Below are positions 42,375-52,699 of a stretch of 64,000 nt of DNA, one piece after another. The notes beneath the pieces were generated by a model. The model worked only from the letters and a program-made list of their open reading frames with translations. It was not told where the DNA came from and did no database searches. Origin of the DNA: Clusia tigrina. Taxonomy: Eukaryota > Arthropoda > Insecta > Diptera > Clusiidae. The translations under genes were made by a program, and so were the position numbers. How positions within the stretch are numbered: position 1 is the stretch's first letter; each line of letters opens with the position of its first letter. The DNA lies in assembly GCA_920105625.2 (NCBI GenBank), contig OV050030.1, forward strand, positions 80,379,400 to 80,443,399, written 5' to 3'.

Positions 42375-44564
42375 TTATTGGCACGGTTTCATGAATTCAG
42401 CCGTTGTTGTAGTTTTGATTGGTCCCCCTGTTCTCCTACTTTCTCTACGTCATATTTCCATAGTTCTTTACTATTTTATATGGACCAAGCAATTTAGGTT
42501 TTAACTTCAGGCCTGTCCCAAATTGAGTTATTTTTATTGCCACTAGCTGGCCTGGTTCATATTCCATTTCGACTTTTCCTTTCTGGTTGTAAGTGTTTCT
42601 GTTTTCTGCTTGTATTTTCAGAATATTTTCGCGTGCTTGTATGCGTGGTTCAGTTCTGTCATCTTCTAACTCTTCTAGCATTTCTTCTTCTAATAATTTG
42701 TTTTATATCTGGTGTTTCTTTAGTTCTCATGTCTAGTCCTGTTAAAATTTTGAATGGAGGTAATTTGGTGCTACGTGGTGATCTGTTGTTCATTATGCAT
42801 CTGTATGTTTGTACCAGTGTTTTTCGCTGTTAATGCATAATTTCGTTAATATGGATAGAATAATTCTATGTACTCTCTCGACCTGTCCGTTCGCTCTGAG
42901 GAGCCCTGTAGTTATGAGTTGGTGCTCAATATTATTTTCTCTACAATACTCCTCAAAGTTTCTCGATGTGAAAGCTGTGCCCCTGTCAGATATTATTCAG
43001 GCTGGGTTGCCAAAAATAGCAGCTTGTCTTTTTAATCTTTCTAAGACTTCTTCTGTTGTTGTACTTTTAGTTGGATAGATCCAAACGAATTTTGAAAAGG
43101 CATCTACTATTGTAAGGATGAAATTGTATTGTTTTTTGGTTGTCTCTAATGGTCCGAGATGATCTATATGTAAAGTGGTTTGTCTCAAGTGGTTTGTCTG
43201 ACTTGTCGATAGTGTTTAGCAGACTTTCTTTTTTCCTGACTTTGCTTCTGTTAGGATGCACTGCTGAGCACTGCTCCATAGCCGTATATGCTTGCGTCTG
43301 TATGAACTTCGGTATCAGCATTTTGGTTGTACAGTTTCAGAATAGGCGCCTGTGCGAGTTCTGCTTTTAGTTCTTCGAAAGAGATCTGTTGTTCCTCTAA
43401 GAATTTGAATGTGGCCGTTTTTGCGAGTAAGTCGGACAATGGTTTAGCAATAAGAGCGTAATTTGAAATGAATCGTCTGAAATATGACGTCAACCCCAAG
43501 AATCGTTGAGCGATTTTTGGTTTTTGGGTACTGTAAAATTTATGACTGCCTTTGTTTTTTCTGGAGACGCTGTTTTGTACAAATTGAAATTTTTGCTCGT
43601 CTTTTTTAGTAATTAAGACTATCGGCGCTGCATATTGAGATGTACTTGCTCTAATAATGCCTGTATTTAGCCATTCGTTTATTTGTGTTTCTACTATTTT
43701 TTGATCTGCTATTGGAATGCGTCTGGGTCTATGAAAAACTGGTATGTCGTCGGTTACTGTGATTATAATTTTAATAGGCGATTCTACTGCCTTACCCGGT
43801 TTGTAGTTTTGAATTGTATGTTTTAGCTTTAGTTTCTGTAAATGATCAATATTTGTTGGCATTTCAATTAGATTTTCGTCTTTGATTTCAGAGGTACATA
43901 AAGTATTAAATTGGACACCTGCTATAAATTTGTTATTATAATTGTCATTGGCTTTAGAACTAAAAGTGGCACCTTCTGACGTGAGATTGATGTCTACTAT
44001 CCTTAGGATTTCACTGCCTAGTACTGCCATATTTCCTAAGTCACGATCGTTTGCAATGTGGAATTTTAATTGGAATTTTATGTTGTCTATTTCTGCTTCA
44101 ATTTCTATGTAACCGAGCGTCTTCATTTTTTGCTGTGCAATGCCTATTTTTTCGAGTGGATGTTCTTGGATTTTGACTGATTTTAATTTTTCATAGGTTG
44201 TTCTTGGAATTAAACAAACATCGCTTCCTGTGTCCAAAAGGGTTGTAAAGGAAATTTTTTCAATTGAAACTTGTTTCAAAATTCTAACTGCGGTGTTAGC
44301 TAGTGGTATTAGAGGATTTTGAGGTGCATTTGGGCAATTTTGAAATGTGACTTTATCATTATTGTTATTGGTAGCCTCTGGCCTATTTTTAGTTCTGTTT
44401 TGGTATAACGGATTTCCAGTAGGTCTACGTCTATTGTAGTTGTTGTCATGTCTCTGTTGCTGTGGAATGTTGTTACAATCTGCCGCTTTATGTCCCTTGT
44501 TATTGCATTTGTAGCATAAATTGTTTTACTCTTTGCATTCGTCGGTATTGTGGTTGCTGCGATG
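42375..44564 (-). pseudogene. G2 gag C-terminus and pol remnant, copy A
   Basis: In order: zinc knuckle CYKCNNKGHKAADC; protease with LLDTGSDVCLI; the RT entry region (FHRPRRIP, AAPIVLITKK); then a direct jump to the RT-RNase H connection (FLGLTSYFRRFISN). The RT catalytic core is gone, as it is in copy B, so the loss predates the duplication. Copy A then loses about 640 bp more near 43255 (the rest of RNase H and the integrase zinc region present at 55050-55690). An integrase core piece with a TGA after IFGNPA remains, ending near 42375. Confidence 0.85.
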
Positions 44565-44592
44565 CACTGTGTCACGAGGCTGGCCAAAAATG
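44565..44592 (+). repeat. Transib left end: 12-spacer RSS-like signal
   Basis: Heptamer CACTGTG (44565-44571), 12-bp spacer (44572-44583), nonamer-like CCAAAAATG (44584-44592). The vertebrate recombination signal consensus is CACAGTG / ACAAAAACC. Confidence 0.8.
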
Positions 44593-44885
44593 GTTAAAGT
44601 CAATGTTAGAATTTGAACGTTTTTTTTCATTTTTTTTTAACACTCTGGTTAGATGATATCTAAAATATCTTCTTAAAATGTTTACAAATTTTAAAGTTAT
44701 AGGGGTTCAAAGTCAAGGTTTGTGTTCAGCATACGAAATTTATGGGAAAATCCCAAATTCATTTCATTTATAATACTAAGAATTTAAGTATTTGAATGTA
44801 ACGGCTACCAAAATTTGTAACAGGGTTGTAAGTGATGCTTTTAGTTATAATTACAACACTGTTTTTGTTTACAAATATTGATCAT

Positions 44886-46284
44886 ATGTTAGATACCGTT
44901 CGAAAAAAGATAGTAGTGAGGCATTGTCAAGACTTTTCAGCAACCGTGAACTTTCGTAGAGAATTTAAAAGAAAGTAGCAATAACACTTTTCCTGTTTTT
45001 TTGTATTTTGGAGCTACAAGTATGTGTTTTAATATATTTAAAGTTCAGCTGCCCGATATTGCCCGAATTCTTTTTGTGATTGTTTTTTAGTGTCGACCTC
45101 GTTGCGGATTCGTAGTATTTTTCAACTGTGGCTAGAGATAAAGGAAAACAGACCCTGCGATGTTATGCGTCATGTTAAAGATTTTTTAGAAAATCATTTT
45201 GAACGAGTGTTATTAGAAAGGGAACAACAGAAAATAAGGCTTACTCTTTTAAAATTTTCTAACAATTGGTCTAAATATCATTGCATGAGAGATAGATTTG
45301 AAACTGAGTTGAGTGACTGGCTAGATAGCGATTTATTTGGTGAATTCATTTGTAATGTAAGTTTCCGTATAAAGTTCTGGTTTTGCAATAAAACTAAATT
45401 GTGTTATACTATATTAGGAAGCAAATACAAGTGGTAGAAGCCGACCGAATGTTTCTTATGGGGAGGGTTCAATGAGAACAAAAAGGAGGCGAGTGGAAGA
45501 ACTTGTCGCTTCTACTTCATCTGAAGCTCTTAAAAAAGCCGCAGAAAGGGTTGAAAGTGCTCTAGCATTATACATTGATATGGATTTATCTATGAGGGAG
45601 TACAATATGATGAGAAAATTAGTAAATTCTGTTCACGAAAATTGCTTTCCGTCATATTATATGATTGCAGATGCTAAAAAAAAGATTTTGCCTGATGACA
45701 TACAAGTAACAGAAACTTCTGAAGAGGTCCCCTTACAAAAGATTTTAGACAAAACTGTAAGAAGCATTTTAGATGTTCATGAAATGAACAGCTTATCGAT
45801 TTTCGAAAGGCCTGTGAATGAGCAGTGCTATCAGTATGGATTGTCGACATTACATGTATGGATCAAATGTTTTGAATGCATTTTGCATATTTCTTACAAA
45901 CAGCATATAAAGAAATGGAAAGTGGTAGGAAAAGAAAATAAAGATCAGGTTGCTGAGCAAAAGAGAAATATTCAAACAAAATTTGAGTCTGAAATGGGTC
46001 TTATAGTTGATAAGGTTAAGACGGGGTATGGCACAACAAATGATGGCAATACTGCAAGGCGCTTCTTTTCTAATGTGGAACTTTCAGCTCAGATTACTAA
46101 TGTTGATGTAAGGTTAATAAAAAATGTTTCCATTATTTTAAGAACACTTTCAAGTAATATATCAAGTTTTGAAAAGCTTTTAAAAGATACTGCACTTTTA
46201 TATTTCAAATTATATTCTTGGTACTATATGCCTTCAACTGTGCACAAAATTTTAGTTCATGGTATAGATTTTATTATTTATTAA
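44886..46284 (+). pseudogene. Transib transposase remnant, copy A (N-terminal and central part)
   Basis: A possible small first exon at 44886-44978 (30 codons, MLDTVRKKIVVRHC...). The second open stretch (about 45090-45356) ends at GTAAGT, followed by a 61-bp intron and the next exon (45418-46284). Relative to copy B, exactly 441 bp (147 codons, in frame) are missing between 45783 and 45784. That removes both catalytic Asp regions and the CALC zinc motif, so this copy cannot be active although the frame stays open. The part after the deletion (FERPVNEQCYQYGLSTLHVW to HKILVHG) aligns by motif with the RAG1 core downstream of its zinc Cys pair. Confidence 0.85.
45357..45417 (+). other. 61-bp GT-AG intron in Transib copy A
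   Basis: Starts GTAAGTTTCC and ends ATATTAG. Removing it joins ICN to EANTSG in one frame. The same intron is at 57784-57844. Confidence 0.8.
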
Positions 46285-46289
46285 ATATT

Positions 46290-46722
46290 GTTGATGTTTA
46301 TGTTTGTTCGTTGAGTGATTCGGACGCGTGTCGGGTTGCTCCGTGAAGTTTTCTAAAAAGTGTAAAAATTACTATTTAATAAAACTTTAAAACTTGTGCG
46401 TACCTGTAGTGATCTCCGCCCCGTTGACTGCTGGTCCAGGGGTCGGTATTCCTGGTGGTAACCAATCACGGTCTTCCTCAGGCGCTAAAAGTGAAATTTT
46501 ATTAACGGTTAAAGGTTTTTATTTATATACATATTACCTTAATTAACTCAAAAGAGAGACCTGCAAATAAATAAAATAAAAATAAAAAAATAACAGCATA
46601 TGCTTCACAGCAGCTGTCTCATTGATATAAACAGTTCAATCTATTACTTTGTAAATCTCAGTATAGTTGGTTTGTGTATGCACTAAGTCTTTTTTGCTTA
46701 AGCCCCCCCTACACTTAGTAGT
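46290..46722 (+). other. 5' UTR / internal promoter region of the Jockey element
   Basis: 433 bp before ORF1, starting GTTGATGTTTATG. Jockey elements use an internal promoter here. I recognise no certain core element. A GC-richer block (46414-46490) looks like older coding or repeat sequence but is not identified. Confidence 0.6.
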
Positions 46723-48051
46723 ATGAGTGTTATCCGCTCCCCCAAAGGGGGCTCCAAAAATGTTAACCCACAAGCGGAAACCCGCGCCAAAAATACTGAT
46801 TGTGATCAGTGCAGTACCGTAGAACCAGGAAAAAATAGAAGCGAAGGTTATCGAGGCGAAAACATCACTGGTATGGTGGCTTCAACGAGCCTTAAACTCC
46901 CACAATTGGGAGTGGAGGCATCTGGAATATGGCAGAAAGCAAACTCGAAGAGGAATAGATCTAGCCCAGGCGCAACATCGCGTCCCACTCCAAAACAATC
47001 CAAATTGGATAACTACTGGCTCGGAACACCTTCTTTAAAGAGCTCGAATAGATTCGCTGCACTAGACCAAGAAGAGGCACGTCAAGATGCATCAACTGAC
47101 GTCCGGAGAGAACCAAAACCTCCACCTATTTTTGTTTCAGGCGTGAGTAATATAATTCCCCTAAAAGAATTACTTGAAGTAATTGCTAAGAAAGAATATG
47201 AACTCAGAGTTATAAATGGAGACGTTGTCAAAATACAACCAAAGTCGTCTGAAAAATACTCAGCCATTACAAAGGCTCTAACCGAAAAGAACACTGAGTT
47301 TCATACTTTTAAATTGAAGCAGGAAAGAGACTTTAACGTAGTACTAAGGGGTATGCACTGTTCAACCCCAATCGACGAAATAAGAGAAGCAATTGAGGAG
47401 TTAGGTTATACAGTTGTTAATGTTTGTAATATTAGGCAAAGAACTACAAAAAAACCGCTTCCTATGTTTTACATCAGTCTGAAGCAATGCAGCAATAACA
47501 AAGGCATATACGAATGTAATACACTTTTAAACACACGAATAAAAATTGAGCCACCTAGGAAGAAACGTGAGATTCCTCAATGTGTCCGATGCCAACGTTA
47601 CGGACACACCAAGCGATACTGTAACCGTAGCCCACGATGCGTTAAATGTACAGGTAACCACCTTACTTCCGAATGTTCCCGCAAACTCGTCGCACAAGAC
47701 GTTCGATGTGTGCTCTGCGAAGGCAATCATCCCGCTAATTATAAAGGTTGCACTGTCTATAAGGAGCTGCAACAAAAGTCGTTCCCAGCACTCAGGAACA
47801 GAGAAGCGAGGAACATTAACCAGGAAGCGCCTCAAAGATCCGCTCCACGAACAACAACGTCGTATGCAAATGTTGTACGTAACAATACTCCGGTAGAAAC
47901 CAATACGAACCTAACCACTCCGCTCAACAATCCAAATACTCAACTGAATGAGGATATGACCGAGCTAAAAACCATGCTTAAAGCATTGATGGGTCAAGTG
48001 AGTACTCTACTTAATCTACTAACCACAGTCGTAGCAAATATGTCGAAATGA
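46723..48051 (+). CDS. Jockey ORF1, gag-like RNA-binding protein
   Basis: 442 codons, complete. The N-terminal ~130 residues are polar and disordered-looking (MSVIRSPKGG start). A KLDNYWLGTP motif follows at ~90, then an RRM-like/PRE_C2HC region (about 135-265) and three zinc knuckles: CVRCQRYGHTKRYC, CVKCTGNHLTSEC and CVLCEGNHPANYKGC (about 285-340). The C-terminal end is a short amphipathic helix-like segment (ELKTMLKALMGQVS). In Jockey elements this protein coats the RNA and delivers it to the nucleus. Its stop overlaps the ORF2 start as ATGA, which suggests reinitiation. It is a frame-clean relative of the array ORF1s. Confidence 0.95.
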   Translation: MSVIRSPKGGSKNVNPQAETRAKNTDCDQCSTVEPGKNRSEGYRGENITGMVASTSLKLPQLGVEASGIWQKANSKRNRSSPGATSRPTPKQSKLDNYWLGTPSLKSSNRFAALDQEEARQDASTDVRREPKPPPIFVSGVSNIIPLKELLEVIAKKEYELRVINGDVVKIQPKSSEKYSAITKALTEKNTEFHTFKLKQERDFNVVLRGMHCSTPIDEIREAIEELGYTVVNVCNIRQRTTKKPLPMFYISLKQCSNNKGIYECNTLLNTRIKIEPPRKKREIPQCVRCQRYGHTKRYCNRSPRCVKCTGNHLTSECSRKLVAQDVRCVLCEGNHPANYKGCTVYKELQQKSFPALRNREARNINQEAPQRSAPRTTTSYANVVRNNTPVETNTNLTTPLNNPNTQLNEDMTELKTMLKALMGQVSTLLNLLTTVVANMSK

Positions 48052-50741
48052 ATAAATTATTAAAAATCGCAGTCTGGAATGCCAATGGGCTCAGTCGTCA
48101 TATACATGAAATATCAGCTTTCTTAGCAGACAAAAATATTGACATTATGTTGATATCTGAAACCCATTTCACTGAAAAAAGTTACGCAAAAATTCCGCAA
48201 TATGACCTATACTCCACAATCCACCCAGCTGGCACTGCGCGTGGGGGAACTGCTGTAATTATTCGCAACAGTATTGCACACGTGGAGCACGAATGTTATA
48301 AAAAGAAATACCTGCAATCAACGGTTATAACAATTGATGATTATAAAGGCCCCATAACAATTGCAGCGGTATATTGCCCTCCCAACCATCCAGTTAGCTG
48401 CGAACAGTTCCAAGAATTTTATAACTCCCTAGGATCAAGATTCATCGCTGGGGGTGATTATAATGCTAAGCATCCACAATGGGGGTCTAGAATAACAACT
48501 CCTAGAGGCCGTAACCTATATAAAGCTATGCAACAAAACAGCCTGTCCCACCTATCAACGGGTGAGCCAACCTACTGGCCAACGGACAGAAACAAGCTTC
48601 CAGACGTTATCGACTTTTTTGTATCCAAAGGTGTACCAAAAACAAACACTTCCATGGAATCGTGCCTGGACCTGTCATCAGATCACTCACCGATAGTTCT
48701 AACAATTAGCTGTGAGGCTCAGATCAGAGCAAGAACAATCTGTCTGCACAACAAAAGCACAAATTGGGAGCTGTTTAGACAAAGCATTATCGAGACTCTA
48801 GTCACCAATATTCCTTTAAAAAACAAAACAAATATAGACGATGCAGTAGAACTTTTGAACTCAGCCATTCAGCATGCTGCATGGACTTCCACATTGGAGC
48901 CCAGCTGTATAAGTAATCATCGTGATATAAGCCAGGTTGTAAAGGAGCAACTAAAAGAGAAGCGGAGACTGCGTCGAATTTGGCAAATGACCAGAAGCCC
49001 CTATGACAAAAACCGGTTCAATTGCGCTACAAAGCAACTCAAAAACGCCCTACGGTCAACAAAAAATTCAGAAATACAAAGCTATCTCAGCAGCTTGTCA
49101 CCTTCACAGGCTTCAGGTTATTCTCTATGGAAAGCTACAAAAAAACTAAATCAACCAACATCACATGTGCCACCTATTAAAACGAAAGATGGCGGATGGG
49201 CCAGATCTGACAAGGAAAAAGCACAGTCATTTGCTCTTCATTTATTAGAAGTATTTGCGCCGTTTCCAAGCAAATATCCACAAGAAGACATAAAAATAGC
49301 TGAATTACTTGATGCCCCATACCAAATGGATATTCCGATCCAGCATTTTAAACTAAAAGAAATTAGAGGGATTATCAAGAATACGCTAAAAGACAAAAAA
49401 TCGCCGGGATATGACCTTATTACGAGCAGAATCCTAAAGGAGCTACCAGATTGCGGCTATAAATTCATTGCACAACTATTCAATGCGATTATCCGATGTG
49501 ACCACTTCCCAAGCCAATGGAAAGTGGCTCAAATTATCCTTGTTCCCAAACCTGGGAAACCGGCAGAAGTGGTCACTTCATATAGACCAATTAGCTTGCT
49601 TCCGATACTTTCCAAAATGTTTGAGAAACTTCTTTTGAAGCGACTCCTCCCAATCATCGAGTCAAAACAACTTATACCTTCCCATCAATTTGGATTCCGA
49701 AAGCATCATGCTACGATAGAACAAATAAATCGAGTATATGCATTTGCACAGAATGCACTAGAAAATAGAGAATACTGTTCAGCTGCATTCCTGGATATCA
49801 CCCAAGCATTCGACAAGGTGTGGCACCAAGGGTTACTGTACAAATTGAAAATGCATTTACCCTATCACTACTTTGCCATATTAAAGTCCTACTTAGAAAG
49901 CAGATTCTTCATGGTCAAAGTTAACAGCGACGTAACTTCCCTCCATCCAATCAAAGCTGGTGTTCCACAAGGGAGCGTTTTGGGACCTGTGCTCTACACA
50001 CTATTCACGGCTGACCTGCCGCTGACTGTTACCACATATACCGCAACTTTTGCAGATGATACTGTTGTAATGGCCTGCAACAAAAACCCCGTGTTAGCCT
50101 CGAAGCATTTGCAGGAGAACCTGAACCAAATTGACTTATGGCTAGACAAGTGGCGAATAAAAGCAAATGCAATAAAATCAGTGCAAATGACTTTTACCCT
50201 ACGTGCAGGTTCTTGCCCTCCAGTGACACTAAGTAACTCCCAATTGCCACAAGCAGACCATGCAAAATACCTTGGGGTGCACCTGGATCGGCGGCTTACG
50301 TGGCGCTATCACATCTTCTCCAAACGGAAACAACTTGGAATAACGCTTAGGTCTTTGTTCTGGCTACTTGGACGAAGGTCAGCCCTAACACTTGGAAATA
50401 AAGTCCTGATATATAAGGTAATACTGAAGCCCATATGGACTTATGGTATTCAAATTTGGGGATCAGCATCCAAGTCAAACCTGGACATCCTACAACGATT
50501 CCAATCAAAAGTCATACGACTGTGTGCTAATGCACCTTGGTATGTCAGCAACGACATCATTCATCGGGATCTAAACATCCCAAAAGTAAATGATGAAATC
50601 ATGAAATATAGCCACTCATATCGCAAACGTCTTAGAGTCCATCCTAACAACCTAGCGGTAGAATTGATAACCAGCGATACCAGCGCGCGAAGACTAAAAA
50701 AATATGTACCATCGGACTTACCATTCAGATTTACCACCTAA
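48048..50741 (+). CDS. Jockey ORF2, APE endonuclease plus reverse transcriptase
   Basis: 897 codons, complete, the usual Jockey size. The endonuclease domain (about 1-230) has VWNANGLSRH, ISETHFTEKSY, AVYCPP, GGDYNAKHPQWGS and SSDHSPIVL; the metal and catalytic residues N, E, D/N and the DH pair are all present. The RT domain (about 480-770) has SYRPISLLP, FGFRKHHATIEQ, AFLDITQAFDKVWH, AGVPQGSVLGP and the FADDT catalytic box, then KYLGVHLD. A C-terminal region without RNase H (as in Jockey) ends PSDLPFRFTT. It would nick target DNA and copy the element RNA in place. No stop or frameshift is seen. Confidence 0.95.
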   Translation: MNKLLKIAVWNANGLSRHIHEISAFLADKNIDIMLISETHFTEKSYAKIPQYDLYSTIHPAGTARGGTAVIIRNSIAHVEHECYKKKYLQSTVITIDDYKGPITIAAVYCPPNHPVSCEQFQEFYNSLGSRFIAGGDYNAKHPQWGSRITTPRGRNLYKAMQQNSLSHLSTGEPTYWPTDRNKLPDVIDFFVSKGVPKTNTSMESCLDLSSDHSPIVLTISCEAQIRARTICLHNKSTNWELFRQSIIETLVTNIPLKNKTNIDDAVELLNSAIQHAAWTSTLEPSCISNHRDISQVVKEQLKEKRRLRRIWQMTRSPYDKNRFNCATKQLKNALRSTKNSEIQSYLSSLSPSQASGYSLWKATKKLNQPTSHVPPIKTKDGGWARSDKEKAQSFALHLLEVFAPFPSKYPQEDIKIAELLDAPYQMDIPIQHFKLKEIRGIIKNTLKDKKSPGYDLITSRILKELPDCGYKFIAQLFNAIIRCDHFPSQWKVAQIILVPKPGKPAEVVTSYRPISLLPILSKMFEKLLLKRLLPIIESKQLIPSHQFGFRKHHATIEQINRVYAFAQNALENREYCSAAFLDITQAFDKVWHQGLLYKLKMHLPYHYFAILKSYLESRFFMVKVNSDVTSLHPIKAGVPQGSVLGPVLYTLFTADLPLTVTTYTATFADDTVVMACNKNPVLASKHLQENLNQIDLWLDKWRIKANAIKSVQMTFTLRAGSCPPVTLSNSQLPQADHAKYLGVHLDRRLTWRYHIFSKRKQLGITLRSLFWLLGRRSALTLGNKVLIYKVILKPIWTYGIQIWGSASKSNLDILQRFQSKVIRLCANAPWYVSNDIIHRDLNIPKVNDEIMKYSHSYRKRLRVHPNNLAVELITSDTSARRLKKYVPSDLPFRFTT

Positions 50742-51011
50742 GATCAAATTAGAAATAAAAAAAAAAAATAAAAAAAATAAAAAATAAAAAAAAAAAAAAA
50801 ATTAAAAAAAAAATTAAAAAATAATAATAATAAGGAATGAATGAAATTAATATATATAGAATCTAACTTTGTTAAATTAATGTACCTAATGTATTGAATG
50901 TTACTGAAAATTCATACACATGTTTATAACCAAATATAATATAAGTAGTACTGAATGTCCAGCTGGACAGATTGTAGTTAAATAAATGGAGATAAAAAAA
51001 AAAAAAAAAAA
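50742..51011 (+). other. 3' UTR and tail of the Jockey element
   Basis: 270 bp. An unusually A-rich block of mixed AAATAAAA runs (50752-50833) precedes ordinary 3' UTR. AAATAAATGG lies just before the terminal A16 tail. The internal A-block could be an older tail that was transcribed through. Confidence 0.8.
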
Positions 51012-51021
51012 ATTAAATATT

Positions 51022-51324
51022 CTACAACTCCCATTGGAATGTTATCAGAAGCAAGCAATAGAATCAAGTCATAAAATTATAAGAAATGCAAGATTAAGAC
51101 ATACGAGAAAAATAAGTAGGAATGCCTCCATGAGAGACCTCATAAATTCTCTTATTCTGCAGTCAGAGCCATCAATTTCGATGCGTAGTCAGAAAATACT
51201 TTTAAGAAAAAGTGATTTAAATGATCTGAAAGAGTATTTAGTTGAAAAAAAAGTATTTAACGACATAAAAACAGCTAATGAATCATTGGTAGAATCTGAA
51301 AGTGATTACAGTGATAATTGTTAA
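51022..51324 (+). pseudogene. Transib transposase C-terminal piece, copy A
   Basis: Continuation behind the Jockey insertion. The read ECYQKQAIESSHK, then RHTRKISRNASMRDL, matches the RAG1-core region around the catalytic Glu (E962 in mouse RAG1), with Glu in AIESSHK. The typical PIGMLSEA lead-in is in another frame, so one base is lost between them. A TAA (46282-46284) also precedes it. Confidence 0.8.
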
Positions 51325-51893
51325 TATACTTTGATTGCCTGTAATACTTATATATATATATGTTATGTTAAATAAATAAAATTTATGTTTCTAAATTTAT
51401 TTTTTACTGAGCGGCAAAAACTTACGTACTAAATTGATTTTTGTAAAATTTTGCTGTTATCTAATCGATAATTTCTAAATTATGACAATTTTTAAATTTA
51501 GGTTGTATGGGAGGTGGGCGTGGCGCTTGTCCGATTGTCTTGAAAATTGGAAATATGTTACAATATTACTAAATATATTCACATGCAAAATTTCAATCTT
51601 ATCGGATTGCTAATTTCCAAATTATTACAATTTTTAAATTTAGGTTGTATGGGAGGTGGGCGTGTCCTTTGAGATAATTTCATAAAATTTAACAAAGTTA
51701 TCAGGAATATATCAGAGACCAATCGAGCTAAGTTTGGTTCAATTCTAGAAACAATTTTGGAAAATATAAGGTTTTTTCATTTCATGATATATGGGCGTGT
51801 CCTTGGGCCGATTTTCTCTAAACTTCGGTTTTTTTCTTTCCTACTTATAAAAGCAATGTGTACTAATTTTCATTCTTTTATGAAAACTCCTTC
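51325..51893 (+). other. Transib 3' subterminal region with internal repeats
   Basis: Non-coding. A block around TTGTATGGGAGGTGGGCGTG occurs at about 51503 and 51645 (period ~142 bp), with a weaker third copy (ATATGGGCGTGTCC) near 51788. Short stretches between the blocks are also similar. Only the first repeat survives in copy B. Confidence 0.75.
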
Positions 51894-51932
51894 TATTTTT
51901 GGCCACCGTTTATATGAAAACACGACACTGTG
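51894..51932 (-). repeat. Transib right end: 23-spacer RSS-like signal
   Basis: Read inward on the minus strand: heptamer CACAGTG (51932-51926), 23-bp spacer (51925-51903), nonamer-like CCAAAAATA (51902-51894). CGATG follows outside at 51933-51937. Confidence 0.8.
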
Positions 51933-51937
51933 CGATG

Positions 51938-52699
51938 TGGGCATGCAGTGCATTTTTTAGAAGTGTTTTGTATGTAAGTTTTGTAATTGATTTGCATTTG
52001 TGACTTTATTTTTTCATATATTTTAATTTTATGTTTAATCTCATCTATTGAAGTTGCTTCATACAATATACTTTTGTTATTTGGGATGTCTGGTATTCCC
52101 TCTACGAAATATTCTATGATACTTTCTTCATCTAGATGTAAAAACTTACCTTTTTCCAGAATTTTATATAAGAATTGTAAATGGGATTCGTTAGTATGTT
52201 TTCTACTTTTTGCGAGCTGTTTGTGCATTTCAGCTACTGACAGTATACTGCCGAATTCTTCTTTCAATGTCGCTTTTAGCTTTGCCCAACTGTTTATGTT
52301 CGCTTGGCTGCGTATAAACATCTGTGCAGTACCTTTAAGCAGCTGCTTTGCATATATAAATTTTTGAATGTCTGTCCATCCTATAACTGTAGCATTGTCT
52401 TCAAATTCCCGTAGCCAATGGTCGATTTTCGGCTGACCCGTGCCATAAAATGTTGGTAGTGACTCCCTTATGTCGTTTAGAGTAAATATTTGTCTACCGT
52501 TTTGTCCGATTTCTCTAGCTTCTGGAAACTCTAACCCCCCATTCTCCTCGGATTTTGAGTCTTGTTCTTCGCTTAACTGAAAATATTCGAGAAGTCTGTC
52601 TTGGAGAGTCATTTTGCGTTCGCTTGTACTTAATTCCAGTTCGGCTAGTTTCTGTTTTAGTTCTTCTACAGTAAGTTGTAAAATACCGTTTCCGTCCAT
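51938..52699 (-). pseudogene. gag: G2 gag N-terminal part with SAP domain
   Basis: About 254 codons before the Transib break. The N-terminus (residues ~8-45: LTVEELKQKLAELELSTSER) is a SAP-like DNA-binding motif. A retrotransposon capsid region follows (LPTFYGTGQPKIDHWLREFE, ending near EKIKSQMQ). The chain is cut at KCTAC, the first half of a zinc knuckle, where Transib inserted. The rest of gag lies at 44564 and below. ATG at 52699 is the first Met of the open frame. Confidence 0.85.

Larger units (their letters stand above)
46290..51011 (+). mobile_element. Apparently intact Jockey-clade non-LTR retrotransposon
   Basis: 4722 bp with a 5' UTR, two complete overlapping ORFs, a 3' UTR and a poly(A) tail (50996-51011). 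A target duplication ATTAAATATT flanks it (46280-46289 and 51012-51021; the first A may be part of the tail). The empty site is seen in Transib copy B near 59150. Full ORFs and the clean duplication suggest a young, possibly active insertion. It belongs to the same clade as the array units but is clearly diverged and has a poly(A) rather than a TA tail. Confidence 0.93.
44565..51932 (+). mobile_element. Transib (RAG1-like) DNA transposon, copy A
   Basis: DNA transposon with a 5-bp target duplication CGATG (44560-44564 and 51933-51937), the length typical of Transib. Ends start CACTGTG and (inverted) CACAGTG. It contains a decayed transposase gene and is itself split by a Jockey element (46290-51011). 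The left half and C-terminal piece also exist as copy B (56990-59720). Without the Jockey insertion and its duplicated target the length would be about 2.6 kb. Confidence 0.92.

Noticed and set aside
42137..43078. Cys/Phe-rich plus-strand open frames at 42137-43078 and 53855-54876
   Set aside because: They lie antisense to G2 LTR and integrase, which give clear family motifs on the minus strand.
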